DNA of 64,000 nucleotides from Chitinophagaceae bacterium (GTDB taxonomy: Bacteria > Bacteroidota > Bacteroidia > Chitinophagales > Chitinophagaceae). The position numbers and the translations under genes were made by a program. The notes beneath the pieces are model-generated. The model worked only from the letters and a program-made list of their open reading frames with translations. It was not told the origin of the DNA and searched no databases. The stretch covers positions 248,001 to 312,000 of the forward strand of contig JAIEMP010000005.1 in the NCBI GenBank assembly GCA_019752045.1, read 5' to 3'. Positions 8,723 through 16,768 of the stretch are shown here, one piece after another (positions within the stretch are counted from its first letter, which is position 1; each line of letters begins with the position of its first letter).

Positions 8723-9994
8723 GTGGACACATCTCCGCACATAGAACAAACAGTTGATCATCTCTTTCGCCATGAGTGGGGAAAGCTGGTAGCTGTACTC
8801 ACCAAATTGTTTGGTCCGCAAAATTTACAATTGGCAGAAGATGTGGTGCAGGACACCTTGTTAACTGCACTCAGCAACTGGAAGATCAACGGACTTCCCC
8901 ATAATCCATCAGCATGGTTATTTACTGCAGCAAGAAATAAAGCAGTGGATGTATTGCGGCAACAAAAAAGAAAAGATGAGTTTGCAAAAACAATCACACC
9001 TCTTCTTCAATCAGAATATACGTTAGCGCCCACAGTAAAGGAAATGGTGAATACCAATACCATTGATGATGATCAGTTGCGGATGATGTTTGTGTGCTGT
9101 CATCCATCTCTTTCTGCCGAAGCACAGGTGGCATTGATATTAAAGACGCTTTGCGGATTTAGTGTTACAGAAATAGCCAAAGCATTTGTAAGCAATTATG
9201 ATACAGTTGAAAAAAGATTATATCGGGCAAGACAAATCTTTCGGGAGAATAAAGTAGAGTTTGAATTGCCTCCTGTTGCAGAACTTGATGCACGTCTTGA
9301 AACCGTATTGATGGCCATTTACCTGTTGTTCAATGAGGGTTACAATTCCACTAATCATGAAGATCTGATCCGCAACGACCTGATGAATGAAGCCATGCGT
9401 TTGTGCGAACTCATTTGCAGAAACCCTTCTGTAAAACATGCCAACACACATGCATTGATGGCATTGATGTGTTTTACTGCATCCAGAAACGATGCACGAT
9501 TGGATGCAAATGGAAATATTCTGTTGTTGAAGCAACAGAACAGAAGTAAATGGAACAGGGCATTGATTGAAACGGGTGTATATCATCTCGAAGAATCAGC
9601 AGCAGGAGAAACCATCAGCAAATATCATATTGAAGCAGGCATTGCTTATGAGCATGCGCAGGCAAGAGATTACGATCATACCAACTGGCACAATATTCTG
9701 CATTGCTATAATTTGCTCTATCAGTTATATCCATCGCCGGTTATTGCACTCAACCGGGCGATAGTTGTGAGCGAACTAAAAGGGGCAGCAGAAGGAATTA
9801 AAGCCATTGAAGCCATACATGATCTTGCATCTTTAAAAAAATATTATCTACTGCCCGCTACGCTGGGCGAATTACACTGGCAAATGGGAGACTACAAAAA
9901 AGCCAAAACATTTTTTGAAGAAGCCATCACACTTACACAGTCGGCTATTGAGAAAAAACTGCTGCAGCAAAAGATCAAACAGCATCCGCATTAA
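8723..9994 (+). CDS. ECF-type RNA polymerase sigma factor with DUF6596 C-terminal domain
   Basis: Started at the GTG at 8723, the product has 423 residues, the family's usual size, and begins VDTSPHIEQTVDHLFRHEWG. The frame is open to 8588, but that stretch overlaps an inverted repeat. Region 2 is visible as LAEDVVQDTLLTALSNWKIN, region 4 as LCGFSVTEIAKAFVSNYDTV then EKRLYRAR. The large helical C-terminal domain contains NEGYNSTNHEDLIRNDLMNE. Family members usually sit beside a YCII/DGPF gene, as here. Target genes and inducing signal are unknown. Confidence 0.85.
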   Translation: MDTSPHIEQTVDHLFRHEWGKLVAVLTKLFGPQNLQLAEDVVQDTLLTALSNWKINGLPHNPSAWLFTAARNKAVDVLRQQKRKDEFAKTITPLLQSEYTLAPTVKEMVNTNTIDDDQLRMMFVCCHPSLSAEAQVALILKTLCGFSVTEIAKAFVSNYDTVEKRLYRARQIFRENKVEFELPPVAELDARLETVLMAIYLLFNEGYNSTNHEDLIRNDLMNEAMRLCELICRNPSVKHANTHALMALMCFTASRNDARLDANGNILLLKQQNRSKWNRALIETGVYHLEESAAGETISKYHIEAGIAYEHAQARDYDHTNWHNILHCYNLLYQLYPSPVIALNRAIVVSELKGAAEGIKAIEAIHDLASLKKYYLLPATLGELHWQMGDYKKAKTFFEEAITLTQSAIEKKLLQQKIKQHPH

Positions 9995-10058
9995 TTTTTT
10001 TTGATTGGGTTTATGCAATTTGCTGAACTCTTACATCCCATATGCAAATCCTTTGTTT

Positions 10059-10943
10059 ATGGCAGTAGCAGTAAAACAATGGGATGCCCGTTATTTCCAG
10101 ATGGCATTCCAGGTAATCTTTTTGTCTTATAGTATCCTGTTTCTGCAGTGGAAAGCAGAATGGTTGCAATACAGTTTATACATCGGTACCGCATTGATCC
10201 TGCAATGGCTCTGCGATGCAATCCTCGAGAAAAAAATGTTCTCCCCGTTTCAATGGAGCAGCGGCGGATGGAAGAGTGCACTCATCAGCTCACTCAGTTT
10301 ATGTTTGTTGTTAAAAACAAACAACTGGTCCATCTGTATTCTTGCTTCAGCACTTTCCGTTTTCAGTAAATATATTTTCCGCATTAACGGCAAACATGTA
10401 TTTAATCCATCAGCATTTGGAATTGTTGCAACAGTGTTGTTTACAGGTAACGCATGGCTTAGTCCCGGGCAATGGGGCAGCAGTGCGGTGATCTTTTTTG
10501 CGGTTTGCTGTCTGGGTTTTATTGTGGTAACCCGTGTGCAGAAGCTGGATATTACATTAGCGTTCCTGCTCACATTTGCCGGACTGTTATTTATACGACA
10601 GGTAATCTATCTCAACTGGCCCATTGATTTCTTTTTGCAATCCATTTCAACAGGCAGCCTGTTATTGTTTTCTTTCTTTATGATCAGTGATCCACGTACA
10701 GCACCCAACCATGCTGTTGCAAGAATCATTTGGGCAATGCTCATTGCTGCAGTTGCATTTTATTTCTCTGCATTTAAGTGGATGAACAGCACACCGATTT
10801 TTATTTTGGTGCTCATGGCGCCGCTTGTTCCATTATTTGATCTGCTGATGAAAGCAAAAATCTTTCAATGGAGAGCAGCTGTCAAAGAAAGTCAGCAGGC
10901 AACCATCAATTTCATCAAGAGTAAAAGAATTTATCATGGCTAA
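10059..10943 (+). CDS. RnfD/NqrB-like membrane protein
   Basis: About 294 residues from the ATG at 10059; a TTG at 10005 would add 18 residues. Roughly nine or ten hydrophobic helices are visible. YIFRINGKHVFNPSAFGIVA and SISTGSLLLFSFFMISDPRT correspond to the conserved NqrB/RnfD loops, the latter in the position of the covalent-FMN S(T)GAT motif. No other Rnf or Nqr subunit is present, so it is an orphan and its redox role is uncertain. It lies 64 bases after the sigma factor. A DUF2330 gene follows after a repeat-filled gap. Confidence 0.75.
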   Translation: MAVAVKQWDARYFQMAFQVIFLSYSILFLQWKAEWLQYSLYIGTALILQWLCDAILEKKMFSPFQWSSGGWKSALISSLSLCLLLKTNNWSICILASALSVFSKYIFRINGKHVFNPSAFGIVATVLFTGNAWLSPGQWGSSAVIFFAVCCLGFIVVTRVQKLDITLAFLLTFAGLLFIRQVIYLNWPIDFFLQSISTGSLLLFSFFMISDPRTAPNHAVARIIWAMLIAAVAFYFSAFKWMNSTPIFILVLMAPLVPLFDLLMKAKIFQWRAAVKESQQATINFIKSKRIYHG

Positions 10944-10969
10944 AGCCGATACAAGGTTGGGTATTATTC

Positions 10970-11158
10970 ACCCCGGGTCTAAAGCCCCGGGTTATAAAAG
11001 TCAAGTATTTTTTTAAGGGATCACCTTCAACAAGCAACCATGAACTTCAAAATGATTCAAAAAATTTATGATGGTTAATGTCGCTGGTTCATTGCATTTC
11101 ATTAACCTCGGCCTTTAGGCCGGGGGTATATCAAAAAATAATCAACGGGCTTTAGCCC
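10970..11158. repeat. Three REP-like hairpins with a TTTA/TAAA core
   Basis: Three short GC-rich palindromes with the same four-base core lie in the gap before the DUF2330 gene. They are ACCCCGGGTC-TAAA-GCCCCGGGTT (10970-10993), ACCTCGGCC-TTTA-GGCCGGGGGT (11105-11127) and GGGC-TTTA-GCCC (11147-11158). Stem lengths differ but the layout is shared, as in repetitive extragenic palindromes. They may also act as terminators or RNA stability elements. Confidence 0.7.
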
Positions 11159-11198
11159 TCAACTATTCAAAACTTTTATCACACTTAAAACATCACAC

Positions 11199-12677
11199 AT
11201 GAAAAGAAAAATCATCAGTGCAGCATTGTTGCTTGTATTTATCAGCAGCGATGTGTTTGCGTTCTGCGGATTTTATGTATCCAAAGCAGACGGCACTTTA
11301 AAAAACAAAACATCACAGGTGATACTGGTTCGGGATGGTGAACGAACAGTCATTACCATGAGTAACGACTTTAAAGGTGATGTAAAAGACTTTGCCATGG
11401 TGGTGCCCGTGCCAACTGTCTTAAAAAAATCAGATATTAAAGTAGTGGAAGCAGATTTGTTTCAACGGTTAAATGATTATTCTAAACCAAGACTGGTGGA
11501 GTATTTTGATCAGAACCCTTGTGAAAGAAGAGACTATGAATTGGCTGAGATTGTAACACAAAAGATGAGTGCTCCATCAACTGCAAATGCAAAAGAAAAA
11601 AGCGAAGACAGTCGTTACAAAGTAAAAGTAGAAGCCGAATACACAGTCGGAGAATATGATATTGTGATCCTGAGTGCAGAAGAATCAACCGGTTTGTACA
11701 AATGGCTGACTGCTAATAAATATAAAATTCCAAAAGGAGCAGAAGAAGTGCTGGAGCCCTACATCAAAAGCAATATGAAATTTTTTGTGGTGAAGGTGAA
11801 TATTGAAGAGCAGGAAGAACTGGGCTTTGAACAATTACGTCCGCTCCAGATCAAATTCAACTCACCCAAGTTTATGTTGCCCATCCGTTTGGGAATGGCC
11901 AATGCAGATGGTGACCAGGACATGATTGTGTATGCATTTACCAAAAACGGACGGATTGAAAGCACCAACTATCGCTCTGTACTGATGCCGACAGGAAAAA
12001 ACATTCCACTCTTTGTACAAAAGAACTTCGGAAGTTTTTATGCCAATCTTTTTCAGCATCAATGGGAAAAAGAAAATCAAAGTGTTTCGTTTGTAGAATA
12101 TGCATGGGATGTAAGTCCTTCCAATTTCATGAAATGTGATCCTTGTGTAAGTGAACCACCAAATTTTAATGATCTCAAAGAAGCTGGTGTTTGGTGGCTG
12201 GGCAAAGATGTGTACGAAGAGTATGTGAACGAATACAATACAAACAAAACAAAGAATGTTTTCTTCACCCGTTTACATGTGCGTTATAATCGCAAAGCTT
12301 TTGCACAGGATCTTGTTTTCCAGGAAACACCCAACAAAGAAAATTTCCAGGCGAGATATATTATCACTCATCCGGCAACTGGAAATCTTACTTGCAGTGA
12401 GGGACAGAATTATCTGAAAGAATTAAAAGAACGCCGTAAAAAAGAAATGAGCATGCTTTCTCAACTCACAGGTAAAGGATATGATGATTGGGACCTTGTC
12501 ATGGATCCTGAACTCAACCGCACAACTGTAGATACATCTTATCAAAGCATTGCCGTAACTGAATCAACACCCATGAAAAAGACGGGAACAGGTAAAACCG
12601 TTTTTCTTGCTTCGATGGCTTTGCTGAGTGTATTGACGATGGTGAGTATTGGAAGAAGAGGAAAGAATAAGGAATAG
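11199..12677 (+). CDS. DUF2330 membrane-anchored exported protein
   Basis: A 492-residue protein with a signal peptide ending SSDVFA, then FCGFYVSKADGTLKNKTSQV and ERTVITMSNDFKGDVKDFAM with VVPVP, the conserved opening of DUF2330. A single C-terminal membrane helix (VFLASMALLSVLTMVSIG) followed by RRGKNKE would anchor it with the bulk outside the cytoplasm. Function of the family is unknown. The RnfD-like gene upstream is on the same strand, so a membrane redox or envelope link is possible but only inferred. Confidence 0.85.
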   Translation: MKRKIISAALLLVFISSDVFAFCGFYVSKADGTLKNKTSQVILVRDGERTVITMSNDFKGDVKDFAMVVPVPTVLKKSDIKVVEADLFQRLNDYSKPRLVEYFDQNPCERRDYELAEIVTQKMSAPSTANAKEKSEDSRYKVKVEAEYTVGEYDIVILSAEESTGLYKWLTANKYKIPKGAEEVLEPYIKSNMKFFVVKVNIEEQEELGFEQLRPLQIKFNSPKFMLPIRLGMANADGDQDMIVYAFTKNGRIESTNYRSVLMPTGKNIPLFVQKNFGSFYANLFQHQWEKENQSVSFVEYAWDVSPSNFMKCDPCVSEPPNFNDLKEAGVWWLGKDVYEEYVNEYNTNKTKNVFFTRLHVRYNRKAFAQDLVFQETPNKENFQARYIITHPATGNLTCSEGQNYLKELKERRKKEMSMLSQLTGKGYDDWDLVMDPELNRTTVDTSYQSIAVTESTPMKKTGTGKTVFLASMALLSVLTMVSIGRRGKNKE

Positions 12678-12690
12678 CTTATAGCATCTG

Positions 12691-12754
12691 GCCGGGAAGA
12701 CGATAAGTCGGGAAAAGCATTTATAATTTCTTCCCGTCTTCTCGTCTTTCCGGC
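12691..12754. repeat. Large imperfect inverted repeat after the DUF2330 gene
   Basis: Two 24-base arms (12691-12714 and 12731-12754) match as reverse complements at 21 of 24 positions and enclose a 16-base AT-rich loop. The arms start GCCGGGAAGACGA and end TCTTTCCGGC. As RNA this would be a long hairpin and a likely barrier to transcription, but it lacks a clean U tail. The GCCGGGAAG core recurs near 8.6 kb. Confidence 0.65.
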
Positions 12755-12775
12755 AAACTAAATTCAATCTTGCCT

Positions 12776-12783
12776 TAACTTTG
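12776..12783 (+). promoter_or_regulatory. Candidate Bacteroidota -7 promoter box TAACTTTG
   Basis: TAACTTTG is an exact match to the Bacteroidota -7 consensus TAnnTTTG and lies 17 bases before the ATG of the small membrane protein gene, a fitting distance. No good -33 TTTG box is obvious. It would separate this gene from the DUF2330 transcript, which the preceding inverted repeat may end. Confidence 0.5.
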
Positions 12784-12800
12784 CTGCAAACATCAGTTAC

Positions 12801-13031
12801 ATGAAAAAGTGGGGATTGGTTTTACTTCTGTTATTGGTCTCAATTCTATTTATCACAAACGATGCGGAGGCACAATGCTCCCTCTGTACAAAAACCGCTT
12901 CGCAATTGGGCGAAAAACCAGCCAAGGCATTAAACTCTGCCATCATTTATCTCATGGCAACACCACTCCTCATCATTGGTTTTATTGGCTGGCGCTGGTG
13001 GAAAACACAGGGCAAACACGAAGAAGTATAA
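12801..13031 (+). CDS. Small exported membrane protein with CSLC motif
   Basis: A 76-residue protein: signal sequence (MKKWGLVLLLLLVSILFITN, ending EAQ), a short loop CSLCTKTASQLGEKPAKALN, one membrane helix (IIYLMATPLLIIGFIGW) and a basic tail. The CxxC pair right after the cleavage site suggests metal or disulfide chemistry. I recognise this layout from small conserved Bacteroidota proteins but know no function. It has its own candidate promoter. Confidence 0.75.
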   Translation: MKKWGLVLLLLLVSILFITNDAEAQCSLCTKTASQLGEKPAKALNSAIIYLMATPLLIIGFIGWRWWKTQGKHEEV

Positions 13032-13098
13032 GCCACTAATCATTTTCTCTTTCAGCAATCAACCGCATCCCGTAACTTGTATGCATCAACCAACGCAT

Positions 13099-15507
13099 AT
13101 GAGAAAATATTTCTTTTTACTGTTGCTGCTTCCTTTAACTATTGCAGCACAAAAGCTCCCCACTATTGAAGAAAAAACAAACGGACTGAAAAAGTATGAG
13201 GGCTATTTCAATTTTTACTGGGATGAAAACAGCGGCAAAGTTTGGCTGGAAGTAGATAAACTCGATACAGAGTTTTTATATGTTGTTTCACTGCCCGCAG
13301 GTTTGGGTAGCAATGATATTGGTTTAGACAGAGGTTTGCTGGGCGATGACCGTGTGGTGAAATTCAGCAAAGTAGGGCGGAAGATCTTATTAGTTCAACC
13401 GAATTACGGCTACCGTGCCTTATCAAACGACAATGCAGAGAAAAGAGCAGTTGAACAATCTTTTGCTCAATCAACCATCTGGGGTTTTACACTGGAAGCA
13501 GAAAGCAATGGTAAATATTTAGTTGATGCAACAGATTTTTTAATGCGTGATGCAATGAAAGTGAGTAATGCCATCCGCAGAATGCGGCAAGGGAATTATC
13601 TCTTAGATAAAAGCAGGAGCGCCATGTACCTCCCACGCACTAAAAACTTTCCACTCAATTCAGAACTGGAAGTAAGTGTTACCTATGTTAATACAGATGG
13701 TGAAGTAGGGAATTTTGTACAACCTGTTGCACCATCAACCGAAGCAATCACTTTACGTATTCATCATTCATTTGTACAACTGCCCGATAACAATTATCAA
13801 CCAAGAGTATTTGATCCACGCAGCAGTTTTATTCCCATTTCATTTTACGACTATGCATCACCCGTGAGTGATCCCATTGAAAAATATTATGTCATCCGTC
13901 ACCGTTTGAAGAAGAAAGATCCAACTGCAGCAATAAGTGAAGCAGTAAGACCGATCATTTATTATTTAGATAATGGAACACCTGAACCTATTCGTTCTGC
14001 ATTGTTAGATGGTGCAAGCTGGTGGAACCAGGCCTTTGAAGCTGCAGGATATAAAAATGCATTTCAGGTTAGAGTGTTGCCCGATAGTGCAGATCCTATG
14101 GACATCCGTTACAACATGATCAACTGGGTACATCGTTCAACACGTGGCTGGAGTTATGGTGCTTCTGTTGTTGATCCACGCACAGGAGAAATTATTAAAG
14201 GACAGGTATCATTGGGATCACTTCGTGTGCGACAGGATTATCTCATCTTCTCCGGTTTATTATCACCTTATGAAACAGGTATTCCTGCAAACGATCAAAT
14301 GTTGAAAGCTGCATTGGCAAGATTACGTCAGCTTTCTGCACATGAAGTAGGGCATACCATCGGGCTCATGCATAACTATGCAAGCAGTGTAAGCAACCGT
14401 GCAAGTGTAATGGACTATCCGCATCCATTGGTGCATCTGAATGCCAACGGACAAATGGATTTTTCATCTGTGTATGATGATAAAATTGGTGAGTGGGATA
14501 AACTGGCTGTTACATGGGGTTACCAGGATTTTCCATCAAACATCAATGAAGCCAATGCATTAAACAGCATCATAGCCGATGGAATTAAAAGAGGATTGCA
14601 ATTCATCAGCGACCGTGATGCAAGAGCACCTGGTGGTTTACATCCCGATGCACATTTATGGGATAACGGAACCAATGTGGTAGATGAATTAAAAGAAGTA
14701 ATGAAAGTGCGCAGCAAAGCATTGCAACAGTTTGGTGAAAAAAATATTCGTCCGGGTATGCCGATGGCCATGTTGGAAGATGCATTAGTGCCGGTTTATT
14801 TTTATCACCGTTACCAGATTGAAGCAGTAACAAAACTTGTTGGAGGCATGTATTATTCTTATGCAGTAAGAGGCGATGGACAGGTGATTACAAGAATGCT
14901 GAGCAAAGAACAACAACGTGCCGCATTGAATACAGTAATTGATTGTATTGATCCCAAAGTATTGATGATACCAGATAGAATTGCTGCACTCATTCCACCA
15001 AGACCATCCGGTTATATTTTTTCAAGAGAGTTGTTCAGAAAAAGAACGGGTTTGTCGTTTGATCAATTGTCACCTGCAGAAACAGCGGCCGATCTTCCTT
15101 TTTCTTTTCTGTTTACCAGTGATCGTTTAAACCGGTTACTGCAGTTTGAAACCAACGGAGGTTTGGGCTTACATGAAATGATCCAGACGTTGATTGATAA
15201 AACATGGAAAGCTGCAAGAAGAACAGGCATGGAAGGATTGATCCAGCAACAAACAGAACAGGTATTCTTAACTTACCTGCTTGGAGCATCTGCAGATGAG
15301 AACAACTCATTTGTTGTAAGAGGCGTGTTGCAAAAAGCATTGAATGATTTGAAAAAATATGCAGAGCTGCAAATGAAGACAAGTACTTCAGCAATCTATA
15401 CAGGTCATTTGCAACTTGCTGTTGAACGGATGAAGAATCCAAAAGATGCCAAACCAACCTTGCACAAAGAAGCACCACCGGGGGCACCTATTGGTTGCGA
15501 TTTTTAA
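13099..15507 (+). CDS. Secreted zinc-dependent metalloprotease (DUF5117/DUF4953 type)
   Basis: An 802-residue protein started at MRKYFFLLLLLPLTIAAQKL, which gives a clean signal peptide; an in-frame ATG six codons earlier is possible. The conserved N-terminal part (YEGYFNFYWDENSGKVWLEV, PAGLGSNDIGLDRGLLG) is typical of large exported metalloproteases of Bacteroidota and Acidobacteria. The zinc site is HEVGHTIGLMH (His415, Glu416, His419, His425), the HExxHxxGxxH form of metzincins. Likely periplasmic or outer-membrane associated, with unknown substrate. Its stop is 6 bases before a 29-bp inverted-repeat arm. Confidence 0.88.
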   Translation: MRKYFFLLLLLPLTIAAQKLPTIEEKTNGLKKYEGYFNFYWDENSGKVWLEVDKLDTEFLYVVSLPAGLGSNDIGLDRGLLGDDRVVKFSKVGRKILLVQPNYGYRALSNDNAEKRAVEQSFAQSTIWGFTLEAESNGKYLVDATDFLMRDAMKVSNAIRRMRQGNYLLDKSRSAMYLPRTKNFPLNSELEVSVTYVNTDGEVGNFVQPVAPSTEAITLRIHHSFVQLPDNNYQPRVFDPRSSFIPISFYDYASPVSDPIEKYYVIRHRLKKKDPTAAISEAVRPIIYYLDNGTPEPIRSALLDGASWWNQAFEAAGYKNAFQVRVLPDSADPMDIRYNMINWVHRSTRGWSYGASVVDPRTGEIIKGQVSLGSLRVRQDYLIFSGLLSPYETGIPANDQMLKAALARLRQLSAHEVGHTIGLMHNYASSVSNRASVMDYPHPLVHLNANGQMDFSSVYDDKIGEWDKLAVTWGYQDFPSNINEANALNSIIADGIKRGLQFISDRDARAPGGLHPDAHLWDNGTNVVDELKEVMKVRSKALQQFGEKNIRPGMPMAMLEDALVPVYFYHRYQIEAVTKLVGGMYYSYAVRGDGQVITRMLSKEQQRAALNTVIDCIDPKVLMIPDRIAALIPPRPSGYIFSRELFRKRTGLSFDQLSPAETAADLPFSFLFTSDRLNRLLQFETNGGLGLHEMIQTLIDKTWKAARRTGMEGLIQQQTEQVFLTYLLGASADENNSFVVRGVLQKALNDLKKYAELQMKTSTSAIYTGHLQLAVERMKNPKDAKPTLHKEAPPGAPIGCDF

Positions 15508-15513
15508 GAGTGG

Positions 15514-15542
15514 GCTAAGAGATCAAAGGAGAAAAAGAGAAG
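15514..15542. repeat. Left arm of a 29-bp inverted repeat around the methyltransferase gene
   Basis: A purine-rich sequence starting GCTAAGAGATCAAAGGAG. Its reverse complement recurs at 16740-16768 with a single mismatch, 1.2 kb away, at the 3' end of the convergent gene on the other side. Confidence 0.85.
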
Positions 15543-15566
15543 TTGTTGTTTGTTCAACTGTTATTG

Positions 15567-15596
15567 TTGTCTGCTCATCCGCTATTTGGCGGATGA
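15567..15596. repeat. Left copy of a 30-bp direct repeat containing a perfect palindrome
   Basis: The 30 bases are identical to 16643-16672. Inside is a perfect 8-bp stem, TCATCCGC-TATTTG-GCGGATGA. It lies 25 bases inside the outer inverted-repeat arm. Confidence 0.9.
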
Positions 15597-15684
15597 CTGT
15601 ACAACATACAGGATGTTGGTATGTATTTACTGGTACCTCAAAGAATTTTAATTTTTCAAATTCATTTTTTAATATGTTTGAAAA

Positions 15685-16638
15685 ATGAAATGCTCTATAT
15701 GTTTGAATGAAAAAAATCACACTTCATATGTTTTTAAGGAAATGATGTATGGATTTAGGGATGAGTTTGAATATGTTCAATGTTCAGTTTGTAATTGTCT
15801 CCAAATTGTTCAGATACCTGAAAACATGGATAAGTATTATCCATCCGATTACTATTCTTATAATTCCAATGCAGAAGTATTAAAAGTTGATTTATTCAGA
15901 TCGTATCAATGCAGGAGTATTATAGGTGCTGATAACAGTTTTCTTGGGAAGCTGATTACACGAAATTATAAATACCCTTCTTATTACAACTATTTAAAAG
16001 ATTTGAAACTTTATAATCGTAAAGCCCGGGTTTTAGATATAGGCTCGGGAACCGGCGAATTATTGAAAGATTTTTATAAAGTTGGGTATAAAGATTTAAC
16101 CGGCGTTGATCCTTATATAAAAGCTGATATCACTTACAACAAGCACTTTCGCATTCTTAAAAAATCGTTGTTTGATCTCACCGATCATTATGATTGTATT
16201 ATGCTCCATCACAGTCTTGAGCATATGGATGAGCAACATGAAGTAATGAAACAATTGTACGATCTGCTTTCAAAAGACGGCACAATGTTAATCAGGATTC
16301 CGGTAATCAGTAAACCCTTGATGGATCTATATGGTACGAATGTTGTTTCTCTTGATCCTCCCCGGCATTTTTTTATTCATTCTATGAATAGTATTTCCCT
16401 TTTATTGGGAAAAAATGGGTTTAAAATTGACAAAGTAGTTTTTGATGCTCATGAGTTTTCGTTTTGGGCAAGTGAGCAGTATCAGAAAAATATCAGTCTG
16501 CACAATGATCCTGAAAGCTTTCTTGTAAAAAAAGTGTTTTCTGAGAGTGAAATTGATCACTTTAAAAAGGAAATCAAAAAGCTAAATGATGCGGGGGAGA
16601 GTGATAATGTGGCTTTGTATATCAGTAAAAAAAAATAA
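15685..16638 (+). CDS. Class I SAM-dependent methyltransferase with zinc-finger-like N-terminus
   Basis: A 317-residue protein. KCSIC (Cys3, Cys6) and VQCSVC near residue 35 look like a four-Cys zinc site. SAM motif I is ARVLDIGSGTGELLKDFYKV (about residue 112), followed by LTGVDPY and a post-motif LHHSLEHMDEQHEVMKQLYD. This combination is seen in methyltransferases acting on sugars or sugar nucleotides in envelope polysaccharide clusters, which fits the glycosyltransferases just downstream; the substrate is inferred. The gene is visibly more AT-rich than its neighbours. Direct and inverted repeats bracket it, which suggests arrival as a unit. Confidence 0.85.
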   Translation: MKCSICLNEKNHTSYVFKEMMYGFRDEFEYVQCSVCNCLQIVQIPENMDKYYPSDYYSYNSNAEVLKVDLFRSYQCRSIIGADNSFLGKLITRNYKYPSYYNYLKDLKLYNRKARVLDIGSGTGELLKDFYKVGYKDLTGVDPYIKADITYNKHFRILKKSLFDLTDHYDCIMLHHSLEHMDEQHEVMKQLYDLLSKDGTMLIRIPVISKPLMDLYGTNVVSLDPPRHFFIHSMNSISLLLGKNGFKIDKVVFDAHEFSFWASEQYQKNISLHNDPESFLVKKVFSESEIDHFKKEIKKLNDAGESDNVALYISKKK

Positions 16639-16642
16639 GCTA

Positions 16643-16672
16643 TTGTCTGCTCATCCGCTATTTGGCGGATGA
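16643..16672. repeat. Right copy of the 30-bp direct repeat
   Basis: Identical to 15567-15596 and in the same orientation, starting 4 bases after the methyltransferase stop codon. Its internal TCATCCGC/GCGGATGA stem could also serve as a hairpin at the end of the transcript. Confidence 0.9.
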
Positions 16673-16739
16673 TTTCACAACAAATAAAATAACATCCGAT
16701 GATCAGTCACCCTGCAGGTGAACAGTTGTCGGGTAGCAT

Positions 16740-16768
16740 CTTCTCTTTTTCTCTTTTGATCTCTTAGC
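16740..16768. repeat. Right arm of the 29-bp inverted repeat
   Basis: Reverse complement of 15514-15542 with one mismatch. It overlaps the last codon and stop of the minus-strand GT4 gene, so part of the repeat is coding. Confidence 0.85.

Noticed and set aside
15673-15680. TATGTTTG as promoter of the methyltransferase gene
   Set aside because: It matches TAnnTTTG but ends only 4 bases before the ATG, so transcription would begin inside the gene. The same string recurs within the coding region by chance.
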